DNA of 8,012 nt from an uncultured Treponema sp. Lineage in GTDB: Bacteria > Spirochaetota > Spirochaetia > Treponematales > Treponemataceae. Below, piece after piece: positions 1-4,795 of the stretch; position 1 is the first letter of the stretch; each line of letters opens with the position of its first letter. The stretch is taken from the NCBI GenBank assembly GCA_946538795.1, contig CAMNGY010000049.1, positions 1 through 8,012 of the forward strand, written 5' to 3'. The position numbers and the translations under genes are program-made. The notes below the pieces were generated by a model that ran no database searches, was not told the origin of the DNA, and saw nothing but the letters and a program-made list of their open reading frames with translations.

Positions 1-291
1 GCCGCCGTGCAGGACGCGGTGTCCCACGGACTTGATGACGGACATATCGGAAATAACGCCAATCTTGGGGTCGGTGATAGTCTTGAGAACCAGCTCTATC
101 GCCTCCTTGTGCGTCGGGCAGGGGCTCTTGATTTCGGTCTTGTCACCCTTCGCCTTGTGGGTGATTCCGGAGCCTTCCGCCCCGATCCTCTCTACCACGC
201 CGGAGGCGAGGACGGACTTGTTGTCCCAGTCATAAACCTGGTACTTTGCGGACGAAGAGCCGCAGTTCAAAGTAAGTATAACCATAGCCAT
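1..291 (-). CDS. ackA: Acetate kinase, N-terminal part (runs off the left edge)
   Basis: Acetate kinase interconverts acetyl phosphate plus ADP with acetate plus ATP in the cytoplasm, the ATP-yielding step of acetate fermentation. The 97 residues visible begin [20 protein letters not shown]. The NCGSSSxKY motif is the N-terminal phosphate-binding signature of the family, and the fragment ends in GHRVLHGG, the second conserved block (family GHRVVHGG). About three quarters of the usual 400 residues lie outside the window. Two in-frame ATGs, at 291 and 285, are possible starts; the second gives the more typical [12 protein letters not shown] beginning. Neither has a Shine-Dalgarno sequence. A near-consensus promoter (299-327) places the transcript start at or beside the ATG, so a leaderless message is inferred. 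Identity is near certain; the exact start is not. Confidence 0.95.
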   Translation of the reverse strand, partial: MAMVILTLNCGSSSAKYQVYDWDNKSVLASGVVERIGAEGSGITHKAKGDKTEIKSPCPTHKEAIELVLKTITDPKIGVISDMSVIKSVGHRVLHGG

Positions 292-298
292 AGGCCAT

Positions 299-327
299 AT
301 TATAGAAGAAATCGCAGTATTTGACAA
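299..327 (-). promoter_or_regulatory. ackA promoter, predicted leaderless
   Basis: Read on the minus strand, a TTGTCA -35 box (322-327) and a perfect TATAAT -10 box (299-304) are separated by 17 bp, close to the sigma-70 consensus. The usual start, 6 to 8 bases beyond the -10 box, falls on or next to the A of the ATG at 291. No ribosome-binding sequence fits between promoter and start codon. Confidence 0.72.
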
Positions 328-362
328 GCCGGACTTTAAGGTTGAAAAAATGCAGCCCAAGT

Positions 363-379
363 CGGCCTCCGAAAGGCCG
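363..379. other. Small GC hairpin
   Basis: CGGCCT and AGGCCG form a 6-bp stem around a five-base loop (CCGAA). On the minus strand it is followed, after about 12 bases, by a run of six T (345-350). That gap is longer than in a normal intrinsic terminator, and no transcript is known to arrive here. It lies just upstream of the ackA promoter and may insulate it. Function unproven. Confidence 0.3.
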
Positions 380-437
380 TATCACTCTGACAGCCTTATC
401 CAGAAACATCGCTAACGCGTTTGGCCGCACGAAGCCC

Positions 438-525
438 TAACGTTTCGTGACCAAAGCTTCTAACGTTTCGTAACAAAACCTTCTAACGTTTTGTGACCAA
501 ACCTTCTAACGTTTTGTGACCGAAT
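438..525. repeat. 23-bp tandem repeat array, about 3.8 copies
   Basis: Units start at 438, 461, 484 and 507, each beginning TAACGTTTYGTRAC and then MAAANCTTC. The fourth unit fades after about 19 bases. A worn relative may start at 413 (TAACGCGTTTGG). The 23-bp period is not a multiple of three, so the array is not protein-coding. AACGTT in each unit is a 6-bp palindrome, giving regularly spaced identical sites. It lies between ackA and the YtxH-like gene. It could be slipped-strand intergenic repeat DNA or a protein-binding array; the sequence does not decide. Confidence 0.8.
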
Positions 526-627
526 CAATGAGTGTTGTAGCCATCAAATTCAAATACTAGCCAAGAAGAGGGCGGGCAACGCCGGGCAACACCGGAGCAA
601 CAACAGATGCTGCCCCGGCAGTCGCGG

Positions 628-888
628 TTATGCCTCCCCGCTTCCAGAGTCCTCGCTTCTGGGCTCCCCGCCCGCATCCTTCTCAGCCCCGTCACCGGCA
701 CCCCGGATGGCGGCGGCCACGGACTGGGCCACATCCTTGCAGTCGGCGGCAACATCGTCCCGCGTCTTCGCAAGCTTGTCCTTTATGTCCTTCAGATCTT
801 CCCGTGTCTCCGCATACTCAGACAGCTTCTTCGCACCGAACAGCGCCGCGGCCGCAACCGCTACCCCAGCCAAAAATCCCTTGAACAT
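628..888 (-). CDS. YtxH-like small membrane-anchored protein
   Basis: An 86-residue protein beginning MFKGFLAGVAVAAAALFGAK. Residues 4-18 form one small-residue hydrophobic segment. Residues 20-60 are charged and likely helical (ETREDLKDIKDKLAKTRDDV), and residues 65-86 are a loose Gly/Glu/Ser-rich tail. A glycine/alanine membrane anchor followed by ETRxDLK and a long amphipathic helix is the layout of YtxH-like proteins, small envelope proteins with no known enzymatic activity. The ATG at 888 is chosen because a perfect AAGGAGG (894-900) sits five bases upstream; the frame stays open for 34 more codons upstream, but without such a site. It appears monocistronic, with its own promoter at 991-999. 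No convincing terminator follows: the 610-621 hairpin lacks a T-run. The coding call is firm; the family name is by resemblance. Confidence 0.72.
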   Translation of the reverse strand: MFKGFLAGVAVAAAALFGAKKLSEYAETREDLKDIKDKLAKTRDDVAADCKDVAQSVAAAIRGAGDGAEKDAGGEPRSEDSGSGEA

Positions 889-893
889 ACAAG

Positions 894-900
894 CCTCCTT
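894..900 (-). promoter_or_regulatory. Ribosome-binding site that sets the YtxH-like start
   Basis: AAGGAGG on the minus strand, five bases before the ATG at 888. It rejects the longer reading that would start at 990. Confidence 0.85.
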
Positions 901-990
901 AATCTTCCGGATTTTGACCGGCTCCAAAGAATCCCCGCGACAAAACTGCCATGCATTTTGCCGGCACAGCTTCTGGAACCGCCTCCACAC

Positions 991-999
991 AATATAGCA
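991..999 (-). promoter_or_regulatory. Extended -10 promoter for the YtxH-like gene
   Basis: The minus strand reads TGCTATATT, a TGN-extended -10 element. No good -35 box lies at the expected distance, as is typical of extended -10 promoters. The transcript would start near 984 and carry a leader of about 95 bases. Confidence 0.45.
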
Positions 1000-1062
1000 T
1001 ACTTCCGAGGCGAACGGATAGCCGAAAATGCGGCCAGAGGCACAGGCGGCCCGTCACGCTCC

Positions 1063-1257
1063 CTATTCCGCCCAGATTACGCGGCCTTCCTTACGAGGCG
1101 CAGGCTCAGGAATTCCACCGTCCGTATAGCCTAAGGCTCGCGCCCGCCCATTGAGCGGGATCTGCCCGGAGCTGTACAGGAATCCGTTCGCGAGGATTGC
1201 CTGGGAATACGGGCCGATTGCGGCCGGTGCATTTTTCGTCTCACCGCAGGCGGTCAA
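1063..1257 (-). pseudogene. RidA (YjgF/YER057c/UK114) gene remnant, N-terminal stump
   Basis: RidA proteins are trimeric enzymes of about 125 residues that hydrolyse reactive enamines and imines such as 2-aminoacrylate. This 64-residue frame contains a clear RidA N-terminus at about residues 8-36 ([14 protein letters not shown], then [11 protein letters not shown]). It then changes abruptly into 28 residues that do not resemble the family and stops. The middle and C-terminus, including the catalytic arginine and the trimer contacts, are absent, and I found no continuation in the other minus-strand frames down to 900. A deletion or rearrangement near 1150 is inferred. The only start is a TTG at 1257 that overlaps the end of the XRE gene, so any translation would be coupled to it. 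A functional product is unlikely. It could instead be a short domain variant, but nothing supports that. Confidence 0.72.
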
Positions 1258-1570
1258 AGGCCCTCGTTATGCTCTCCGAGACGATTTCCTGCAGCTGCTT
1301 TTCCACCGCCTGCAGCTCCAGCTCCCGTATCCCGCCGGATGCGCCCGGCTGCCCGGCCGCCTGCTCCAGAAAGAGCGACGCGATGGGAACATCGAACAAG
1401 CCAGCGACGGCCTCTATAAGCTCCAGGGACATGCCCCTCTTGCCGGACTCTATCTGGGCGAGGAAAGGGGACGTTATCTCCAGGCATTCCGCAAGATAGA
1501 CCTGTGTCCAGCCTTTGCCCGTCCTCAGGGCGCGGATATTGTCTCCCAGAATGCTTTTGATGTTTCCCAT
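1241..1570 (-). CDS. XRE-family helix-turn-helix regulator
   Basis: A 109-residue cytoplasmic DNA-binding protein. Residues 8-66 form a Cro/C1-type helix-turn-helix: [20 protein letters not shown], then [19 protein letters not shown] as recognition helix and following turn, then a fourth helix ending [10 protein letters not shown]. Residues 70-109 are a Gly/Ser linker and a probable C-terminal helix ([19 protein letters not shown]) that may dimerise. The length suits a compact repressor. The ATG at 1570 lacks a Shine-Dalgarno sequence but lies eight bases after a TATAAA box (1579-1584), so a nearly leaderless message is possible. It is divergent from the three-gene plus-strand operon and shares a promoter region with it that holds two inverted repeats, which suggests control of itself and of that operon. 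Its end overlaps the RidA remnant. Family is clear; targets are inferred. Confidence 0.88.
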   Translation of the reverse strand: MGNIKSILGDNIRALRTGKGWTQVYLAECLEITSPFLAQIESGKRGMSLELIEAVAGLFDVPIASLFLEQAAGQPGASGGIRELELQAVEKQLQEIVSESITRAFDRLR

Positions 1571-1578
1571 AGAAACAA

Positions 1579-1584
1579 TTTATA
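1579..1584 (-). promoter_or_regulatory. Probable -10 box of the XRE gene
   Basis: TATAAA on the minus strand, eight bases before the ATG. The -35 region is poor, which would fit a weak or regulated promoter. The GAGTT/AACTC inverted repeat lies just upstream of it. Confidence 0.4.
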
Positions 1585-1589
1585 ACTTT

Positions 1590-1601
1590 GAGTTAAAACT
1601 C
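1590..1601. promoter_or_regulatory. Candidate operator, GAGTT-AA-AACTC
   Basis: Perfect 5-bp inverted arms with a 2-bp centre. It lies between the XRE -10 box and its -35 region, and two bases before the plus-strand -35 box. A repressor bound here could block both divergent promoters. XRE repressors commonly bind short two-fold symmetric sites; binding by this one is inferred. Confidence 0.42.
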
Positions 1602-1603
1602 TC

Positions 1604-1632
1604 TTGCACTTTCAGCTACAATATACTATATT
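1604..1632 (+). promoter_or_regulatory. Promoter of the three-gene operon
   Basis: TTGCAC (1604-1609) and TATATT (1627-1632) with a 17-bp spacer. A start near 1639 gives a leader of about 68 bases before the first ATG. The inverted repeat at 1635-1654 spans the predicted start. Confidence 0.6.
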
Positions 1633-1634
1633 TA

Positions 1635-1654
1635 AAGCTAAATCCACTTAGCTT
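1635..1654. repeat. Inverted repeat AAGCTAA-6-TTAGCTT at the operon start
   Basis: Seven-base perfect arms around ATCCAC. Its place over the predicted transcription start fits either a second operator or a 5' hairpin in the message. The arms differ from the GAGTT repeat, so they may serve a different regulator. Confidence 0.5.
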
Positions 1655-1706
1655 ATAGTCAGCTGGACTCAATGTTGTGGAATTTACAGGAATTTGGAGG
1701 ATGCCT

Positions 1707-2195
1707 ATGAATTGTTACTTTCACCCTCAGGCGGAAGCCGTAGCGACATGCGGAAAATGCGGTGTCGCACTGTGTAAGGAGTGCGAGGAGAAAGCTCTTA
1801 TGAGGCTGGACGGAGGCAAAGGTCAGGCTTTATGCAACAGATGCAGCCTTGATGAGGCTCAGGCAAATGTCGCACATGATGAAGCGTGGATAAGGAAAAG
1901 GCTTGTAAAAGTAATCGTCATGGCGGTTCTTGTCGTAATCGGAGCAGTCGTGTATACACTCAAGCTTACCGAGCTTCCCCTTTTCACTGCGTTTATATGC
2001 TGGCTCATCGCCGGAATTATAGGAAATATCGGCGTCGAGAAAAAACAGGGAGGGGGCATTATTGGAATGATAGTAACATCCATTTTATCCCCGATAGCAT
2101 TAGTCACTAATGTGATAGGTCTCCTTAGGACTCTGCCACTATACAATCAAGACCGTAAAATGCTGGAAACTGTCAAACTTGCTGTAAACAATTAG
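1707..2195 (+). CDS. B-box-like zinc-binding protein with three membrane segments
   Basis: A 162-residue protein in two parts. Residues 3-46 hold eight regularly spaced metal ligands: C3-x2-H6, C15-x2-C18, C23-x2-C26 and C43-x2-C46. The CGKCGVALCKEC core resembles bacterial B-box or zinc-ribbon domains, and should bind two zinc ions on the cytoplasmic side. After a charged linker come three hydrophobic segments at about 67-84, 91-110 and 117-141. The last two are rich in glycine and isoleucine. The ATG at 1707 is chosen because GGAGG (1696-1700) lies six bases upstream; the in-frame ATG at 1701 touches the site. It is first in an operon, 15 bases before the next gene, and AT-richer than ackA and guaB. 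The domain may bind a protein partner or sense something; no enzymatic motif is visible. Function unknown. Confidence 0.82.
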   Translation: MNCYFHPQAEAVATCGKCGVALCKECEEKALMRLDGGKGQALCNRCSLDEAQANVAHDEAWIRKRLVKVIVMAVLVVIGAVVYTLKLTELPLFTAFICWLIAGIIGNIGVEKKQGGGIIGMIVTSILSPIALVTNVIGLLRTLPLYNQDRKMLETVKLAVNN

Positions 2196-2210
2196 AATTT
2201 GGAGACATTT

Positions 2211-3062
2211 ATGAATGATTCTGAAGGAAATTTTTGGAAAGGAATGGCAGCAGGATGGTTTTCTTCCAAGTTATTCTCAGGTTCTAAGGAGGAAAATTCG
2301 CCGGAAGGCTGTCTTATCTCAATTCTTTGGGCTCCGTTTTTATTATTGGGAATTATTTTTTGGACCCAAGATGGATTCCTGAAATTCTTACGGATAGCAG
2401 TACTCGATCCTGCCTTAATTGCATTGGCTGTATTTATTGTATTTCAGCTGATAAAATCAAAACTATCAGGAATCGGAGGAGACGGCGGGCCAAAAGGAAA
2501 AAAGGATCAGGAGATTGTCATGCTATACAATGCCGGGCAGTATACCCGTGCCTTGGAGATAGCCGAGCAGAATGCGAACAAGAGTCCTTTCGCCGCTCAT
2601 GCAGCAGGATTGTGTTATTTCAATGGGGAAGGATGCAGCCAGGATTTGAACAAGGCATTCTCATACTTTTCTAAAGCAAAAGATAAGAATGTAGAAGCAG
2701 CTTACCATTATGGGGCAATGCTTTTAGTTGGTGCTGGAACTGAAAAGGATGAAGCAACAGGCTTTGAATGGCTAAAAAAACTCGCGCTGAAAAAAAATCA
2801 TATATCGGCTCGCGGAAATTACGGATATGCACTCTTCAAGGGTCTGGGATGCGAAAAGAATCAGGCCGAGGGTATCAAACAGATGCGAATCGCCTGTGAT
2901 GCGGGAGATTCATATACGAAATACCAGCTCGGATGCATCCTGTATTCTGGCGAAGACGAAACCCCTATTGACGAAAACGGAGGACTCCGGCTCTTACGTG
3001 AGGCTGCGGAGGCTGGGGAGCCAGAGGCTCAGACCTATCTTAAGGAAATAGGCATGGCGTGA
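2211..3062 (+). CDS. Membrane protein with cytoplasmic Sel1-like repeats
   Basis: A 283-residue protein. Two hydrophobic segments at about 34-52 and 60-81 form a membrane hairpin, followed by a Gly/Lys linker (85-99) and a helical-repeat domain. Four Sel1-type repeats of 35-38 residues can be seen from about 126, 162, 198 and 234. Each has the AxxxLGxxYxxGxG pattern followed by an amphipathic helix, for example AAHAAGLCYFNGEG, YHYGAMLLVGAGTEKD and GNYGYALFKGLGCEKN. Sel1 repeats are scaffolds for protein contacts and are common in bacterial envelope and signalling proteins. Both ends of the membrane hairpin would be on the same side, probably the cytoplasm. The ATG at 2211 is preferred to the TTG at 2199 because GGAGA (2201-2205) is correctly spaced. 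The gene lies between the zinc protein and the secreted protein and may bridge them. The partner is unknown. Confidence 0.85.
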   Translation: MNDSEGNFWKGMAAGWFSSKLFSGSKEENSPEGCLISILWAPFLLLGIIFWTQDGFLKFLRIAVLDPALIALAVFIVFQLIKSKLSGIGGDGGPKGKKDQEIVMLYNAGQYTRALEIAEQNANKSPFAAHAAGLCYFNGEGCSQDLNKAFSYFSKAKDKNVEAAYHYGAMLLVGAGTEKDEATGFEWLKKLALKKNHISARGNYGYALFKGLGCEKNQAEGIKQMRIACDAGDSYTKYQLGCILYSGEDETPIDENGGLRLLREAAEAGEPEAQTYLKEIGMA

Positions 3063-3098
3063 CAGGCTCTGCTTAAAATATTTTTTGGAGACATTGTT

Positions 3099-4010
3099 AT
3101 GAAAAGAATATTGGCTGTGCTCCTTGGAGCACTGGTATCGGTCTCTGCGTTTGCGCAGACAGAATCACGGAAGCTCATTGCAGGCATTTATGACTTTGTG
3201 ACGGCACCAACAAAGGAGTGGATCGTCATTGAACCGGATATTCAGTTTATAGATCCTATAACAGAAAGAATTGTATTTACTGCAAGCTTTGTAAAGAAAA
3301 GTCTTCCTGGTTTCCTTGATAAGTATGATTTTACATGTGAGGTCACAAGGGAAAATGATGATTTCTTACTGGAAATAACAGAATTGACCTCTATCTCCTG
3401 TGATAGGAATCTTAAACCGACTAAGAATTCAGAACTTATCGTCTGGCCTGCAATTACTTGCGAAAAAAATGCGAAGAAGATGAAGGATGAGATTTCAAAA
3501 AGAATGTCCAAATGGTCTGATGCAAAATACGAGGAGAGATTCAATGATGCTGTAACATCACCTCTCATTCTTGCAGGTGCCGCACGCAGCAACACCGTGG
3601 CTTTCAATAACTTCATAAAGGATTATCATGTCATCGGAAGGTCGGTAACCACGAGGGTTTACACTGCAGATGTTCATGAAGAAGCAAAATCTTCAAAAGG
3701 CTATTCGTATTGTATAAACGGGAAAGGGTTATGCGGGTATATGACTTACAAATATGAAGTAAAGGACGCATATTTCAAAGAACCTCAATACGCCGACGTG
3801 ATGGTTTATACAAACAACAAATCCGCCATATCATTAAAACCTGCAAAGCGCAAAACACCGACAGGACGCAAAGAAGCTTATACAGAAAATACGTACGATT
3901 ATGATGTTGAAACAGGTTCTGAGTATAAGGTAGATGGAACGATAAAAGAAGTTTCCCAGAACGATGCTGATTCAACGAATAAAATTTGTTCCATCGTGAT
4001 AACCGAATAA
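3099..4010 (+). CDS. Secreted six-cysteine protein of unknown function
   Basis: A 303-residue protein with a clear signal peptide: MKR, a hydrophobic core (ILAVLLGALVSVS) and cleavage predicted after AFA at residue 19. There is no lipobox, so a soluble periplasmic or surface protein is expected. The mature part has six cysteines (80, 101, 121, 205, 212, 297), an even number that allows three disulfides, with C205 and C212 close together. Sequence and charge suggest mostly beta structure with a lysine-rich helical stretch at about 124-140. The tail from 277 (EYKVDGTIKEV to the terminal SIVITE) looks like a short beta unit. I do not recognise the family or any catalytic motif. GGAGA (3087-3091) lies seven bases before the ATG. 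It is third in the operon, 36 bases after the Sel1 gene, and clearly AT-rich: 22 G or C in the 60 bases at 3481-3540. Confidence 0.85.
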   Translation: MKRILAVLLGALVSVSAFAQTESRKLIAGIYDFVTAPTKEWIVIEPDIQFIDPITERIVFTASFVKKSLPGFLDKYDFTCEVTRENDDFLLEITELTSISCDRNLKPTKNSELIVWPAITCEKNAKKMKDEISKRMSKWSDAKYEERFNDAVTSPLILAGAARSNTVAFNNFIKDYHVIGRSVTTRVYTADVHEEAKSSKGYSYCINGKGLCGYMTYKYEVKDAYFKEPQYADVMVYTNNKSAISLKPAKRKTPTGRKEAYTENTYDYDVETGSEYKVDGTIKEVSQNDADSTNKICSIVITE

Positions 4011-4032
4011 AAGCAGTCTGCCTTTATTAATC

Positions 4033-4054
4033 ATGAATCTGACAAGAGATTCAT
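4033..4054 (+). terminator. Hairpin after the operon, possible terminator
   Basis: ATGAATCT and AGATTCAT form a perfect 8-bp stem with a six-base loop, 23 bases after the last stop. The following TTGTTG is a weak U-tract, so termination may be inefficient or need another factor. Confidence 0.45.
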
Positions 4055-4093
4055 TGTTGCCCCCCCCTGCGGCAAGCCGGGCGGGGCAGGCCG

Positions 4094-4435
4094 TCACAGG
4101 CACATCGTCATATATATCGGGATAAAGCTGATGTCCGCCTCCTCATCACGGAACAAATCCTTCGTGTAGATTATGAAGCGCTCGTGTTTTCTCTGCTTCT
4201 ACTTCTTCACGAAGCAGTCAATGGACTCATGCTGCCGGTAACTGGAGGACTTTACTTCTATCGGGACAATCCGTTTGTTTTTCACAATCAGGAAGTCAAC
4301 CTCATACTTTTGTTCCGTAGAGCTGCTCTCTTTCCGATAATTATGGTTTGAAAGCTGTTCCGCCAGCGTCGCAAAGACGGCGGATGTTTTCTCGGCGGCG
4401 GTTTCTTCCCGAAATTTGCAAATGTTTTCTGACAA
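4094..4435 (-). pseudogene. Decayed C-terminus of an AAA ATPase (DUF4143-type) gene
   Basis: On the minus strand a frame encodes EVDFLIVKNKRIVPIEVKSS, the hallmark near the C-terminus of DUF4143/AAA ATPase proteins: the EVDF and PIEVKS elements resemble PD-(D/E)XK-like folds. It reads DCFVKK, meets TAG at 4199-4201, and continues in the same frame as KQRKHERFIIYTKDL to FIPIYMTMCL and a TGA at 4094-4096. Family members usually carry an aromatic residue where the TAG lies, so a single base change (for example TAC to TAG) explains the break. The N-terminal AAA domain with its Walker motifs is absent. Upstream, the frame runs into a 33-bp repeat array. The only start in the frame, a TTG at 4435, lacks a ribosome site. 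A non-functional remnant is inferred; the upstream boundary of true homology is uncertain. Confidence 0.7.
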
Positions 4436-4489
4436 AAATTCACGAAATTTGCAAATCTTTTAGGCTGTTTTTTCACGAAATTCGCAAAT
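4391..4489 (-). repeat. 33-bp tandem repeat, three units
   Basis: Units on the minus strand start at 4489, 4456 and 4423, each opening ATTTGCRAATTTCGKGAA, with a period of exactly 33 bases. In the frame of the ATPase remnant they read ICEFRE, ICKFRE and ICKFRE at 11-residue intervals. The first unit ends in a stop codon, so the array is not one coding unit. It marks the junction between the ATPase remnant and GC-rich non-coding DNA. Confidence 0.75.
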
Positions 4490-4655
4490 CTTGCCCAACT
4501 CACCCCCTTCCTCCGCGCACCACCGGAAACAGCAATGGCCCGCGCATACCGGCCCGGGCTTCTGTGGCCGGAGCTTTTCTATCTCTGACGGGGGAAGCCC
4601 TACGTCCTACGCCACCAGCCTTGCGGAGCATAACCGCTGCCCGGCCGTCCGGTAA
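4490..4655. other. GC-rich stretch without a convincing gene
   Basis: About 165 GC-rich bases between the repeat array and the terminator. Open frames exist on both strands because stop codons are rare in such DNA, but none has a ribosome site, a recognisable motif or sensible amino acid use. On the minus strand one frame reads through PDGRAAVMLRKAGG to FPVVRGGRG and stops. Together with the array it could be part of a dispersed genomic repeat; this is a guess from its look and position. Confidence 0.4.
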
Positions 4656-4700
4656 AAAATGAAGGCGGGGTCAGACGCGATGTCCTTCCCCGCCCCTTTT
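4654..4700. terminator. Bidirectional intrinsic terminator, main strand minus (guaB)
   Basis: GGCGGGG (4664-4670) and CCCCGCC (4688-4694) form a 7-bp all-GC stem; the loop can form a further small GAC/GTC stem. On the minus strand TTCA and then six T follow, a good terminator for guaB, about 100 bases after its stop. On the plus strand CCTTTT follows, a weaker one. Confidence 0.62.
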
Positions 4701-4795
4701 CCTCAGGTCAGTAAAAAAGCAAAGGCTACCTTAAAATCGCCGCCGGCAGCAGCCTTGAAACTGCGATGGCGGTGCCAGGGCTTGCCGCCGCTCTT

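Noticed and set aside
321..326. Perfect TTGACA on the plus strand
   Set aside because: No -10-like hexamer lies 16-18 bases downstream (GAAAAA at 344-349) and no plus-strand gene follows. The overlapping minus-strand TTGTCA fits the ackA promoter.
438..525. CRISPR array
   Set aside because: The units are contiguous without unique spacers and there are no cas genes.
573..594. Short direct repeat GGGCAACRCC, two copies
   Set aside because: Two short copies in GC-rich DNA can arise by chance; no further units or function visible.
610..621. CTGCCCCGGCAG hairpin just after the YtxH-like stop
   Set aside because: Loop too small or stem only 4 bp, and no T-run on the minus strand, so not called a terminator.
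607..1134. A 175-codon open frame on the plus strand
   Set aside because: It covers the YtxH-like gene, its promoter and part of the RidA remnant in antisense; composition is Arg/Pro/Leu-rich, as expected of GC-rich shadow frames.
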